NCBI RefSeq assembly: GCF_014174215.1
Contig: NZ_JABEQL010000002.1
Coordinates: forward strand, 186,001 to 250,000
Source: Gluconacetobacter tumulicola
Lineage (GTDB): Bacteria > Pseudomonadota > Alphaproteobacteria > Acetobacterales > Acetobacteraceae
DNA: 64,000 nt
Direction of reading: 5' to 3'
The number at the start of each line of letters is the position of its first letter. Position 1 is the stretch's first letter. Under the pieces are notes generated by a model that worked only from the letters and a program-made list of their open reading frames with translations, was not told the DNA's origin and made no database searches. Below are positions 17,593 through 26,553 of this stretch, piece by piece. The translations under genes and the position numbers were made by a program.

Positions 17593-18431
17593 AGGGCCAG
17601 GGCCTCCTGCTTCAGGCGGTGGAAGCTGCGGCGGCTGAGGGGCAGCAGGGCGATATAGATCACGCCTGCGGCGGCCAGCGCGCCCCACGGGTCGGCGACC
17701 AGGACGGCGGCATAGGCGCCGGTGCCCAGCATCAGCGGTAGCACATAGGCCGACGGGACCTTGAAATTCTTGAACGACCAGACGGGCAGTGTGCAGACCA
17801 GCAGGAACGCGGTGCCGCTGAGCGTCAGCGCCGGCAGGATGGGCAGGCGGGTCAGGGCATAGACCTGATTCCAGCCCAGCTTGTGGGCCTCCAGCCCGAG
17901 GAACAGCGGAAACAGCGCCAGCCCTGCCCCGGCGGGGGCCGGGACGCCGGTGAAGAAATTGCTGGCGTATTTGGGCTTTTCGGTATCGTCCAGGCTGGCG
18001 TTGAAGCGCGCCAGGCGGAGCGCCATGCAGACCGTGAACATGATGCAGGGCAGGTAGCCGTAGCGCCCGGCATCGCGCAGCGCCCACAGATACAGGACGA
18101 AGCCCGGTGCCACGCCGAAACACAGGAAATCGGACAGGCTGTCGAATTCCGCGCCGAAGCGGCTGGTGCCGCGCAGCAGGCGGGCGATGCGCCCGTCCAG
18201 CCCGTCGATGCAGGCGGCGATCAGCAATGCCACCGCCGCGTCGCCGAAGCGTCCGTCGAGCGCGAAGCGCATGCCCGTCAGCCCCGCGCACAGGCCCAGC
18301 ATCGTCATGATGTTGGGGATCAGCCGGTTGAAGGACGGGCCGCGAACGCGGGGCCGTCGCCTGCGAATCAGCCGGCGCCGCCGCCGCGGCGCGGCCGGGG
18401 CGGAGGAGGGGGGCATGTCGGGCAGGGCCAT
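17457..18431 (-). CDS. pssA: CDP-diacylglycerol-serine O-phosphatidyltransferase PssA
   Basis: It forms phosphatidylserine from CDP-diacylglycerol and serine, the step before phosphatidylethanolamine. The CDP-alcohol phosphatidyltransferase motif is complete: DGLDGRIARL, then Gly, then FDSLSD with the metal-binding aspartates (about residues 76-101). An arginine-rich N terminus (residues 16-30) and about eight membrane helices follow. At 324 residues it is longer than usual; an acidic, low-complexity C-terminal tail of about 45 residues (from LQAEEDNPEASS) lies in the stretch that overlaps hyfI. It follows psd by 5 bases in a psd-pssA operon. Confidence 0.93.
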   Translation of the reverse strand: MALPDMPPSSAPAAPRRRRRLIRRRRPRVRGPSFNRLIPNIMTMLGLCAGLTGMRFALDGRFGDAAVALLIAACIDGLDGRIARLLRGTSRFGAEFDSLSDFLCFGVAPGFVLYLWALRDAGRYGYLPCIMFTVCMALRLARFNASLDDTEKPKYASNFFTGVPAPAGAGLALFPLFLGLEAHKLGWNQVYALTRLPILPALTLSGTAFLLVCTLPVWSFKNFKVPSAYVLPLMLGTGAYAAVLVADPWGALAAAGVIYIALLPLSRRSFHRLKQEALALQAEEDNPEASSNAASPATMEAGEGGQPGIDASSGARPSSPPRTA

Positions 18432-18436
18432 CGGGG

Positions 18437-19114
18437 TCAGAGACGCGCCATGACCGTTTCGCCGCCGATCATGGTCTGGCCGGTCGAGACCAGCGGTTCC
18501 ACGCCCGGCGGCAGGTACAGGTCGGTGCGCGAGCCGAAGCGGATCAGGCCGAAGCGCTCGCCGGCCTCATAGGTCATGCCTTCCTCGGCATCGCACAGGA
18601 TGCGCCGGGCGATCAGGCCCGCGATCTGCACCACCGCCAGGTTGCGCCCGTCTTCCAGCGTCAGGCGCAGGGCATTGCGTTCGTTGAGGTCGGACGCCTT
18701 GTCCAGGCTGGCGTTGAGGAACTGGCCGGGGTGATAGGCCACGCGCGTCACGGTTCCGGCGGCGGGCATGCGGTTTACATGCACGTCCAGCACCGACAGG
18801 AAGGTGGCGATGCGCCAGACGGGTGCGTCGCCCATGTCCAGCGATGCGGGGGGGGAGATTTTTTCCACCGACACCACGCGGCCATCGGCGGGGGCCACCG
18901 CCAGATGCGGGTCGGCCGGCGGCACGCGCTCCGGATCGCGGAAGAAATAGAGGCAGAAGCCGAAGAACAGCCCCGCCGCGTTGCTGAGCCAGCGGGCCGG
19001 GCGCCAGGGCAGGAGCCGGCCTGCCAGCGCGGTGGCGCCCGACGCCAGGAGGAAGGGACGGGCGGCCGGATGCGGCCGCGCGAGGACGAGCTTGATGGAC
19101 TGGATCAGGGACAT
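18437..19114 (-). CDS. psd: Phosphatidylserine decarboxylase proenzyme
   Basis: The pyruvoyl enzyme that turns phosphatidylserine into phosphatidylethanolamine. From [16 protein letters not shown] it has 225 residues, typical of the short bacterial (type II) form. A membrane helix near residues 40-58 ([21 protein letters not shown]) is followed by [20 protein letters not shown] and the self-cleavage site in RFGSRTDLY, where Ser becomes the pyruvoyl group. An upstream in-frame ATG at 19183 would add 23 unrelated residues. Located directly before pssA. Confidence 0.95.
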   Translation of the reverse strand: MSLIQSIKLVLARPHPAARPFLLASGATALAGRLLPWRPARWLSNAAGLFFGFCLYFFRDPERVPPADPHLAVAPADGRVVSVEKISPPASLDMGDAPVWRIATFLSVLDVHVNRMPAAGTVTRVAYHPGQFLNASLDKASDLNERNALRLTLEDGRNLAVVQIAGLIARRILCDAEEGMTYEAGERFGLIRFGSRTDLYLPPGVEPLVSTGQTMIGGETVMARL

Positions 19115-19198
19115 GGATCGAGCTTCATGGGGTTTGCGGGGGGATGGGTCAAGCGTGGCGCCGGTGTGACGCCAGTGTGGCATGGATCGGGGGGCCGG

Positions 19199-19924
19199 TC
19201 AGCCGGGTTCGTAGATCCGTCGGGGCGCGCAGATCAGGGCTGGCGCGCTCAGGGCCGGGACGCCGGAATAGACGTCCTTGACCGCTTCGATGACGAAGAC
19301 GCCGCCCAGTTGCGGCAGCAGCATGTGGCCGGCAGTTTCGGCCAGCGCGCCGGCGCGCCGGTGCCCGGCCCCAGGCGGGGGCATGAACAGCGCGCCGTCA
19401 TGCCGTTCGGCGCGCAGGAAGGCCTGTGACAGGCGCCGCGCGATCTGGCGGGCGGAAAAGGGCTCGCCCTGGCCGAAGGGCGTGCCGTCGGAATGCGCCC
19501 ACCAGCCGGCGCGGTTGGGCACGACCAGCAGCAGGCGGCCGTGATCCTTCATGACCTTCCATACCGAGCGGACGAGTGCGTCGGGTCGCTGGGTGATTTC
19601 CAGCGCGTGGACCAGCAGCACCCGGTCGAAGGACAGGTCGGGGAAGGGCAGGCGGTCTTCGGCCACCAGGCAGTCGCGCACGCCCTCCGGCGTGAAGGGG
19701 GGGGCGTCGCGGGTGACGGGCGTGTCCATCCGCGCCGAGATGCAGGGCGTGCCGTCCGGCCGGGCCCAGAGCGGCAGGAAGGGCAGCGTGTAGCCCAGCC
19801 CCAATATCCGGTCGTTGCCGGTGTGAGGCCAGAATGCATGCAGGCGATGCCGCAGCAGCCGGGCGGTGTTCTCGCCCGCGCGGCCGGCATAGAATCTGGC
19901 TGCTGTGCAGATATCGTCTTGCAT
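19199..19924 (-). CDS. SAM-dependent methyltransferase (type 11-like)
   Basis: The 241-residue protein has a class I methyltransferase fold pattern: a first strand at ILGLGYTLPFLPLW (the glycine loop is degenerate), EDRLPFPDLSFDRVLLVHAL as the motif II region and MKDHGRLLLVVPNRAGWWA as motif III. Alphaproteobacteria commonly carry such a gene directly divergent from gloB, as here (gap 72 bases). The methyl acceptor is not known. The glycine-rich motif I is weaker than in canonical enzymes, so activity is inferred from the fold alone. Confidence 0.78.
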   Translation of the reverse strand: MQDDICTAARFYAGRAGENTARLLRHRLHAFWPHTGNDRILGLGYTLPFLPLWARPDGTPCISARMDTPVTRDAPPFTPEGVRDCLVAEDRLPFPDLSFDRVLLVHALEITQRPDALVRSVWKVMKDHGRLLLVVPNRAGWWAHSDGTPFGQGEPFSARQIARRLSQAFLRAERHDGALFMPPPGAGHRRAGALAETAGHMLLPQLGGVFVIEAVKDVYSGVPALSAPALICAPRRIYEPG

Positions 19925-19996
19925 CAGGCCCGATTAGCACAAACTGTTGGAGAATGCCGGGCCGCCCCGGAGCCGCGTACGAGACGGAGAGAGATC

Positions 19997-20725
19997 ATGG
20001 TGCTTGCCATTCACCCGGTGCCGATCCTGGCCGACAATTACGCCTGGCTGCTGCGCGACGAGGAAAGCGGCGCCACGGCGCTGGTCGATCCGGCCGAGGA
20101 GGCGCCCCTGGTCGCGGCGGTGGAGCAGGCCGGCGGCCGGCTGGACCAGATTTTCCTGACGCATCATCATGCCGATCATGTGGCGGCGACCGATGCCCTG
20201 CGCAAGCGCTACGGTGCGATTGTGACCGGGGCGGCGGCCGATGCCTACCGGCTGCCGATGCTGGACCAGGCGGTGAATGACGGCGACGGCGTGACGCTGG
20301 GCGGGGCCATCGGCACCGTGATGGAGACGCCGGGCCATACGCGCGGGCATGTCGCCTACTATTTTCCGCTGACCCCGGCGCTGTTCTGTGGCGACACGCT
20401 GTTCAGCCTGGGCTGCGGGCGGCTGTTCGAAGGCTCGGCGGAGGAGATGTTCCAGTCCCTGCGCCGGATCGCCGCCCTGCCGGATGCGACGCTGGTCTGC
20501 TGCGGGCATGAATATACGCAGTCCAACGCGCGCTTCGCGCTGGCGGTCGATCCCGACAATGGGGCGTTGCGCGAACGCGCGGCCGAGATCGAGAGAATGC
20601 GGGCCGAGGGGCAGCCGACCGTGCCGGTTCGGCTGGGGCTGGAAAAGCGCACCAATCCGTTCCTGCGCGCCCCCGACGCGGCGACGTTCGCGCGGCTGCG
20701 GCGGGAAAAGGATGTCTTTCGTTGA
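19997..20725 (+). CDS. gloB: Hydroxyacylglutathione hydrolase (glyoxalase II)
   Basis: It hydrolyses S-D-lactoylglutathione to D-lactate and glutathione in methylglyoxal detoxification. Metallo-beta-lactamase fold, 242 residues. The binuclear metal site is complete: THHHADH (residues about 54-60), TPGHTRGH (about 110-117), FCGDTLF (about 129-135) and CGHEYT. The C-terminal part has the glutathione-binding residues in GLEKRTNPFLR. The start MVLAIHPVPILADNYAW is preceded by ACGGAGAGAG. The D-lactate dehydrogenase-like flavoprotein and lutABC elsewhere in the window could use its product. Confidence 0.95.
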   Translation: MVLAIHPVPILADNYAWLLRDEESGATALVDPAEEAPLVAAVEQAGGRLDQIFLTHHHADHVAATDALRKRYGAIVTGAAADAYRLPMLDQAVNDGDGVTLGGAIGTVMETPGHTRGHVAYYFPLTPALFCGDTLFSLGCGRLFEGSAEEMFQSLRRIAALPDATLVCCGHEYTQSNARFALAVDPDNGALRERAAEIERMRAEGQPTVPVRLGLEKRTNPFLRAPDAATFARLRREKDVFR

Positions 20726-20773
20726 GAAACGGCGTGCAAAGGCGCGTTGACTATCCGGGCGTGTTGTCCCCTG

Positions 20774-21544
20774 TCACGGGGTGAATGCCGGTTCGATCCG
20801 GCCTTCCGCATCGACGCGGAAGGCCGCCCGCCCCGTACTCAGCAGGACACGGCTGCATTCCACGGCACCCCGGCCGGTGCAGAATGTCACGCGGGTGATG
20901 CTCATCAACGCCGCGTCGGGCACCATGTCCAGCCGCCGGGCGGTTTCGCCGTCGGTCTTCTGCATGCCGATGGTCACGTCGGCGTGGTCGATCGACAGGC
21001 CCAGGTGACGGATCAGGATCATGGCTGACGAGAGGGAGCGCGCGGTGTCCTGCTGGATCTGGCCGATGAATTCCGGCGGGTACCAGACTTCCGTGATGGC
21101 CACCGGCTTGCCGTTGACCACGAATCTGCGCCGCAGGAACAGGGCCCGATCCGTTACGCCAAGGGCCGCGCGCACGTCCGGCGGCGGCGAAACTTCGCCG
21201 AATGCCAGCAATTCCGTTTCCGGTGTCAGCCCCTGTGCCGCCAGGACCTCGCCAAGGGAATAGATCGCGTCCTGTCGTCCCGGCCGCCGGACTTCGCTGA
21301 CGAAGGTGCCGCGCCCGTGGCGCCGCACCACCAGGCCCCGTTCGGCGAGATGCGACAGCGCCTGCCGCACTGTGATGCGGCTGACGTCATACAGGCGGCA
21401 TAGCTCGGCTTCCGACGGCAGGCGATCCATGAAGCGCGGGTCGTGCCCGATCCGCCGGTCGATATCGGCCGCGAGTTGCAGGTACAGCGATGTCGGCGCG
21501 GCGGCGTCGAGCGTCGCGGCAAGCGTGTCTCCCATCCCGGTCAT
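20774..21544 (-). CDS. GntR-family transcriptional regulator (HutC/UTRA type)
   Basis: The 256-residue protein has an N-terminal GntR winged helix (about residues 20-85; LPSEAELCRLYDVSRITVRQ and GLVVRRHGRGTFV) and a C-terminal UTRA ligand-binding domain (about 105-245; RRRFVVNGKPVAITEVWYPP). HutC-type regulators sense small metabolites related to the pathway next to them. It is divergent from the nucleoside/purine uptake operon, and the 162-base gap holds two palindromes. It is therefore the likely local regulator, responding perhaps to a purine, nucleoside or nucleotide; the ligand is inferred. Confidence 0.92.
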   Translation of the reverse strand: MTGMGDTLAATLDAAAPTSLYLQLAADIDRRIGHDPRFMDRLPSEAELCRLYDVSRITVRQALSHLAERGLVVRRHGRGTFVSEVRRPGRQDAIYSLGEVLAAQGLTPETELLAFGEVSPPPDVRAALGVTDRALFLRRRFVVNGKPVAITEVWYPPEFIGQIQQDTARSLSSAMILIRHLGLSIDHADVTIGMQKTDGETARRLDMVPDAALMSITRVTFCTGRGAVECSRVLLSTGRAAFRVDAEGRIEPAFTP

Positions 21545-21571
21545 TTCGCATCATCTCTCGTTACAAAATCG

Positions 21572-21591
21572 CATTGACTCGTCAGTCAATG
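21572..21591. promoter_or_regulatory. Palindrome 1 in the regulator/receptor intergenic region (candidate operator)
   Basis: CATTGAC and GTCAATG form a perfect 7-base inverted repeat around TCGTCA. It includes TTGACT (21574-21579), a possible -35 box for the rightward operon, with TATAGG at 21596-21601 as a -10 after 16 bases. A mirror TTGACT reads leftward toward the regulator gene. A regulator bound here would cover both promoters. Confidence 0.55.
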
Positions 21592-21593
21592 AG

Positions 21594-21613
21594 GTTATAG
21601 GACGACATATAAC
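21594..21613. promoter_or_regulatory. Palindrome 2 in the same region (candidate GntR operator)
   Basis: GTTATA and TATAAC are inverted around eight bases (GGACGACA). The left arm overlaps the proposed -10 box of the rightward promoter. Two-fold symmetry and position between the divergent genes suit a dimeric GntR regulator. Which of the two palindromes is the true operator is unknown. Confidence 0.5.
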
Positions 21614-21706
21614 AACTTAGGACATCCCGTGCCGAGACAGACCGTCCCGGGCGGGGCGTGTCAACACGAAATCCGCAACGCCGCACCATCGTCAAGGAAC
21701 CCGGCC

Positions 21707-24100
21707 ATGAGGCGATCCCTCCTCCTGCTCACGATTCTGTCCAATGGTGTCGTCCTGGCGGGCGCCAGGGGCGCGGAAACGCTGCGTCGTGAGCCGGTCG
21801 CGCAAGGTCACGCCACGGCGGGCGCGTCCGGGGGGCAGTCCACGCGCAACCGGCCGGCCGGCAAGCCGCAGCCGTCCGCCCATGTGGAAGCCAGCCATGC
21901 CGAAATGGTCGCGATCGTCGGGCAATCCTTCGGCGGGGGACATATGGTTCCCCAGAGCGGGACCAGGAGCCGGTCGGAGGTCACGCGGGATTATATCGCC
22001 AAGCAGGCGCCGACCCCCAATGTCTTCCGGCTGCTTTCCACCCTGCCGGGCGCGAACGTGGCCAGCGCCGACCCGTACGGCATGGTGAGCGGCAACATGA
22101 CCGTGCGCGGCATGAACAGCGACCAGATCGGCTTTACCCTGGAAGGCGCGCCGCTCAACGATATCGGGTCCTACATGGCTTTTCCCACCGAATGGGTGGA
22201 TTCGGAAAACCTCGAGGAAGTGACCATGCAGCAGGGGTCGGCGAATCTCGATTCGCCGGTCATCGGCGCATCGGGCGGCATTACCAGCATGCGGCTGATC
22301 GATCCCTCGACACGCTTCGGTGGAACCGCGGCCGCCTCGTACGGCTCGTACCATACCCATCGCGAATTCGCGCGTCTCAACAGCGGCCTGATCGGCAACA
22401 CCGGATTGCGCGCATTCGTCGCCTGGTCGCATCTTGAGGAGCCGCATTTCCGTGGCATGGGCAACGACCACAAGCAGCATGTCGATTTCAAGATGCTGAA
22501 GGACTGGGAGAACGGCAGCCGCAGCAGCTTCGTCCTGACCTTCGACGATTCGATGAAGGTGGCCTATCTGTCGCCGTCGCTGGCGGCCTGGCAGCAATAT
22601 GGGCGGAAGGCGAACTATGCCGAGGACTACCGGCCGAACGATCCGAGCTACTGGAAGCTGCATCAGAGCCCCTATCGCGTAATCGTCATCAGCGCGCCGC
22701 AGAACATCGTCGTCAACGATCGTCTCGGTTTCGACTTCACGCCCTATTTCTACTGGAATTCGGGAACGATCGCGTCCTCGTCGGTCATAAACGAAAGTGC
22801 CGTCTATGCCGGCACGCAGAAATACGCGGTCGACCTGAACCATAACGGCGTGATCGGCGACAAGGTGCTGATGTATACGGGGATCGGCACGCCTTATGTC
22901 TACCGGCCCGGCCTGGTGTCCAAGGTGCATTATGCGATCGGTCATCATACCCTCGTCTTCGGCGACTGGTTCGACTGGTCGCGCGAGCGCAACGTCACGG
23001 CCTATTCCGCGATCGGCGGGAATGGCGGCCCGCAGAACGTATGGGGATACAAGGACGATATCACGCTGTCCGATGGCAAGCGCCTTGCCAATTATGACAA
23101 TCTGACCGTAACGAAGGTCAATTCGCTGTTTTTCGGGGATACCTATTCGGCCATGGACGACCGGCTGCATCTGGAGGCCGGCATCAAGGAAACGATGGTC
23201 AACCGCAAGGCCTACAATTACCTGCCCGGCGCCAGATACCAGACGGGCAACAATGCGACCGTTACGACCCCGAATCTCGGTGGCCGGTATCGCTTCGATT
23301 CCCATCACCAGATCTTTGGCGGCGTCGCGACCAATTTCCGCACGCCGACGCTGAATACGCTTTACGATACCTATAGTGCCAGCACGGGAAAGATCACGAC
23401 CTACGCCAACCCGGCCCAGAAGACCGAATATTCGATCGAAGAGGAAATCGGCTACCGGTACCAGGACGACATGCTGAATGCGTCCGTCACCTTCTTCAAT
23501 TACAATTTCACCAATCGCCAGGTTTCGACCCAGGTCATCATCAACAATGCCCAGGTCACGCAGAACATCAATGCCGGTGGCCAGACGACCCGTGGCGTGG
23601 ATGTCGAACTCGGCACCCGTCCGTGGCATCATGTGCGGTCCTATCTGTCGGCCGAATATCTGAATGCCCGTATCGACAGCAATTACCAGGTCGGCACCGA
23701 CTATCTGCCGACGAAGGGAAAGCAGGCCGTTCGCAGCCCCAACGTGCAGGCATCGGTTGGCGTGGATTATGACGACGGCACTTTTTTCGCCGGTTTCCAG
23801 GTCAAGTATGTCGGACGTCAGTTCTCGACCTTCATGAACGACCAGGCGATGCCGGGCTATGTCAACGCCGACATGAATTTCGGCTATCGTGCTCCGAAAA
23901 TCTGGCGCACACGCCCGGAATTCCGGCTGAACCTGATGAATGTCGGCGACAATAAATATCTGTCCGGCCCGGCCGGGATCGCGGCGTCGTCCCGCGCGAC
24001 CCGAGGGGTACGCGGAACGATGATCGCCGCGACCGGGACGCCGACCTATTATGTTGCCGGCGGATTTGCCGCCATGATCACCGGCAGCGTCGGGTTCTGA
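21707..24100 (+). CDS. TonB-dependent outer-membrane receptor, probably for nucleosides/purines
   Basis: The 797-residue protein starts MRRSLLLLTILSNGVVLAG, a signal peptide cleaved near ARG-AE, with AAGGAA before the ATG. After a linker of about 80 residues comes a plug domain (RLLSTLPGANVASADPYGM; NMTVRGMNSDQIGFTLEGAP), then a 22-strand-type barrel with many aromatic-ended strands and a C-terminal Phe (ITGSVGF), as in outer-membrane proteins. No FecA-like signalling domain is evident. Substrate specificity is inferred only from the next five genes, all concerned with nucleosides or purines. It is the first gene of the operon, with only 4 bases to the permease. Confidence 0.9.
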   Translation: MRRSLLLLTILSNGVVLAGARGAETLRREPVAQGHATAGASGGQSTRNRPAGKPQPSAHVEASHAEMVAIVGQSFGGGHMVPQSGTRSRSEVTRDYIAKQAPTPNVFRLLSTLPGANVASADPYGMVSGNMTVRGMNSDQIGFTLEGAPLNDIGSYMAFPTEWVDSENLEEVTMQQGSANLDSPVIGASGGITSMRLIDPSTRFGGTAAASYGSYHTHREFARLNSGLIGNTGLRAFVAWSHLEEPHFRGMGNDHKQHVDFKMLKDWENGSRSSFVLTFDDSMKVAYLSPSLAAWQQYGRKANYAEDYRPNDPSYWKLHQSPYRVIVISAPQNIVVNDRLGFDFTPYFYWNSGTIASSSVINESAVYAGTQKYAVDLNHNGVIGDKVLMYTGIGTPYVYRPGLVSKVHYAIGHHTLVFGDWFDWSRERNVTAYSAIGGNGGPQNVWGYKDDITLSDGKRLANYDNLTVTKVNSLFFGDTYSAMDDRLHLEAGIKETMVNRKAYNYLPGARYQTGNNATVTTPNLGGRYRFDSHHQIFGGVATNFRTPTLNTLYDTYSASTGKITTYANPAQKTEYSIEEEIGYRYQDDMLNASVTFFNYNFTNRQVSTQVIINNAQVTQNINAGGQTTRGVDVELGTRPWHHVRSYLSAEYLNARIDSNYQVGTDYLPTKGKQAVRSPNVQASVGVDYDDGTFFAGFQVKYVGRQFSTFMNDQAMPGYVNADMNFGYRAPKIWRTRPEFRLNLMNVGDNKYLSGPAGIAASSRATRGVRGTMIAATGTPTYYVAGGFAAMITGSVGF

Positions 24101-24104
24101 CGAG

Positions 24105-25445
24105 ATGAGGGGCGCTTCCGTCTGGCTGGAGCGGTTGTTCGGGTTGCGCCGCGCCGGGACGACGGCGGGGCGGGAGGTCGTTGCCGGCCTGACCACGTTC
24201 GCGGCCATGGTCTATTGCGTTGCGGTCAACCCGATGATCCTGGCCGCGACCGGCATGGACAGGGCCAGCGTCCTGACGGCCACCTGCCTGATCGCCATCC
24301 TCTCGACGGGCATGGTCGGCCTGCTGGCCAACCTGCCGCTCGGCCTGGCGCCGGCCATGGGGTCCAACGTGATCTTCGCATGGGTGTTGGTGGTGCAGAT
24401 GCAGGTGCCCTGGCCGGCGGCGCTGGCCGTCGTTTCGCTGACCGGCATCATTTTTCTGATCCTGACCCTGACCAGGGTACGGGAGCGGATCGCCCATGAA
24501 CTGCCCGACCCGCTGCGTGTCGGCATACAGATCGCCGTCGGGCTGGTGATCATGTTCATCGGCATGCGCAATGCCGGCTTCGTGGTTGCCAGCAAGAATA
24601 CGTTCATCACCATGGGATCGCTCCGCGATCCGGGGGTCGTTCTCACGCTTGTCGGGTTCATCCTGACCCCGGTGCTCGTCGCCCGGCGCGTACCAGGCGC
24701 GCTGATCCTGTCGATCATGGTCATGACCGTTACCGGATTGTTCGTGCCGGACGGCCATGGCGGGACGATCACGCGCTGGCCCACGCGGCTGGCGGCGCTG
24801 CCCGTCTGGCCTCGCGAGACGGCCTTCAGGCTCGATTTCGCCTATGTCGCCCACCATCTGGCCTATCTGTTGCCGATGATCTTCTTTTTTCTCTGCACGG
24901 AGCTTTTCGGCACGCTGGCCAATCTGCTGGGCGTCGTCGGCGCGGCGGGACTGCTGGGGAGAACGGGAGCCATCCCGCGGGCAACGGAGGTTTTCGCGAC
25001 GGATGCGATCGGAACCATCGTCGGGCCGATGCTGGGCACGGCGGTGGTCACGGTTTATTCCGAATCCGTCACCGGCGTGCAGGCCGGCGGCAGGACCGGC
25101 CTGACGGCCCTGGTCATCGCGGCCGGCTTCGTTGTCTCGCTGTTTCTGTGGCCACTCTTCATGATCATTCCGCCGCAGGCGACGGCGCCCGCGCTGCTGA
25201 TGGTGGGCATATTGATGTTCGGCGGTATTGCCCGGCTCGACCTGACGGATCAGACGCAGACCATTCCGGCGGTGCTGACGTTCACGATCGCCCTGCTGAC
25301 CAGCAACCTGATCAACGGCATGGCGCTGGGTACGTTCAGCTATATGCTCATGATGCTGGCCGGCGGTCGGCGGGTTTCGCCCGTGCTGTGGATGCTGGGT
25401 GGCATCTTCATCCTGTTCTTCGTCGTCTCCGCCCATCTTCACTGA
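24105..25445 (+). CDS. NCS2-family purine permease (AzgA type)
   Basis: A 446-residue inner-membrane protein with 12-14 helices. It has the AzgA-type opening TTAGREVVAGLTTFAAM, followed by NPMILAATGMD, LPLGLAPAMGSN and the later GTAVVTVYSESVTGVQAGGR, which corresponds to the substrate-binding helix pair of the family (S-x-x-E-S-x-x-G-x-x-x-G-G-R-T-G). AzgA proteins bring adenine, guanine or hypoxanthine in with protons. It lies between the outer-membrane receptor and an exported nucleoside hydrolase, consistent with uptake of the free base released in the periplasm. Confidence 0.92.
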   Translation: MRGASVWLERLFGLRRAGTTAGREVVAGLTTFAAMVYCVAVNPMILAATGMDRASVLTATCLIAILSTGMVGLLANLPLGLAPAMGSNVIFAWVLVVQMQVPWPAALAVVSLTGIIFLILTLTRVRERIAHELPDPLRVGIQIAVGLVIMFIGMRNAGFVVASKNTFITMGSLRDPGVVLTLVGFILTPVLVARRVPGALILSIMVMTVTGLFVPDGHGGTITRWPTRLAALPVWPRETAFRLDFAYVAHHLAYLLPMIFFFLCTELFGTLANLLGVVGAAGLLGRTGAIPRATEVFATDAIGTIVGPMLGTAVVTVYSESVTGVQAGGRTGLTALVIAAGFVVSLFLWPLFMIIPPQATAPALLMVGILMFGGIARLDLTDQTQTIPAVLTFTIALLTSNLINGMALGTFSYMLMMLAGGRRVSPVLWMLGGIFILFFVVSAHLH

Positions 25446-25455
25446 AGGGATTTCC

Positions 25456-26553
25456 ATGCCCGCCGTCCCTGTCACCGTCCTGCGTCGCCTGTTCGGTTCG
25501 GCATGCCTGGCCTGCGCTCTCGCGGTCGCGCCGTTGACGGGCGCGCGGGCGGCCGCGCCGTCCGGCCAACCGCAATTCGTGATTCTGGACAATGATTTCC
25601 ATGGTCCCGGCGGTTCGAACATACAATCGGTGATTCCGCTGCTCGGCCTGCCGGATGTGACGATTCTCGGTTTTACCGTCACGGTCGGCGATGCGTGGGA
25701 AAATGCCGCCGTCGCGCATCTTCTGCGCTTTCTGGAGATCGCGGGCGTCCGTGACGTGCCGGTGGTGCCCGGCGCGACGCTTCCGCTGGTCAATTCCAGA
25801 CCGCGCTTGCTGGCCTGGGAAAAAGCGAATGGGGCGATGCCGTGGCTGGGGGCATGGCGCAAGGACGCGCCCGATACGCAGCCCGTCGTGCCCCCGTTGA
25901 AGGAGGGCGAGCCGTCGCTTCGGCCCGCCACCGAGACGGCGGCGCTGTTCCTGATCCGGCAGGTTCATGCCCATCCGCACCAGGTGACGATCATCGCCGC
26001 CGGGCCGATGACCAATATCGCCCTGGCCATCCGGCTGGACCCCGCATTCGCCGGCCTGTGCAGGCGGCTTGTCTTCATGGGCGGGATCGTTGACGGCAAT
26101 CTCGGCCAAGTGACGGACAGTGCCGATTACTATACCGATTTCAACCTGATGTTCGATCCCGAGGCGGCCGACATCACCCTGACGGCGCCGTTTCCGTCCA
26201 TCATGTCCATCGGCGGCGTCGCCAATCCGATCCGCATGAACCGGGAGCTGCTGGCGCGCCTGACGGTGGCGGATACGCCGCTTTCCGCCTATCTGAAGCG
26301 GTATTTCAAGGCGCAACCCATGTGGGACGAGCTTGCGGCGGCGATTGCCGTCGATCCCGCGATCGTGAAAAAGACCGTGTCCGCTTACATGGGTGTCGAT
26401 TTGAGCCACGGCCCCAACCGGGGATATGCGCATGTCTGGCCGGAACAGACACGGCCGCATACCGGCGAGCGGGTGGTCGAGATCGTGACGGATGTCGATG
26501 CAGCCCGCTTTTATGACGATCTTGTCCGCGCGGTTGGGAGAGTGAAGCCATGA
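25456..26553 (+). CDS. Exported inosine/uridine-preferring nucleoside hydrolase, variant metal site
   Basis: It would split ribonucleosides into base and ribose. The 365-residue protein starts MPAVPVTVLRRLFG with AAGGG before the ATG. A signal peptide ends near GARA-A, so it acts in the periplasm. The usual first motif DTDxGxDDAxA appears as LDNDFHGPGGSNIQSV: the first Asp pair is kept but the calcium-binding DD is replaced. Later motifs are normal: IIAAGPMTNIALAI, MGGIVDGN, DFNLMFDPEAA and MWDELAAAIAVDP with the catalytic-site Asp. Activity with altered metal binding is possible but unproven. The stop overlaps the next ATG (ATGA). Confidence 0.88.
   Translation: MPAVPVTVLRRLFGSACLACALAVAPLTGARAAAPSGQPQFVILDNDFHGPGGSNIQSVIPLLGLPDVTILGFTVTVGDAWENAAVAHLLRFLEIAGVRDVPVVPGATLPLVNSRPRLLAWEKANGAMPWLGAWRKDAPDTQPVVPPLKEGEPSLRPATETAALFLIRQVHAHPHQVTIIAAGPMTNIALAIRLDPAFAGLCRRLVFMGGIVDGNLGQVTDSADYYTDFNLMFDPEAADITLTAPFPSIMSIGGVANPIRMNRELLARLTVADTPLSAYLKRYFKAQPMWDELAAAIAVDPAIVKKTVSAYMGVDLSHGPNRGYAHVWPEQTRPHTGERVVEIVTDVDAARFYDDLVRAVGRVKP

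Noticed and set aside
21692-24208. An 838-residue antisense frame over the TonB receptor gene
   Set aside because: No signal peptide or domains; the plus-strand receptor has a signal peptide, plug and C-terminal Phe.
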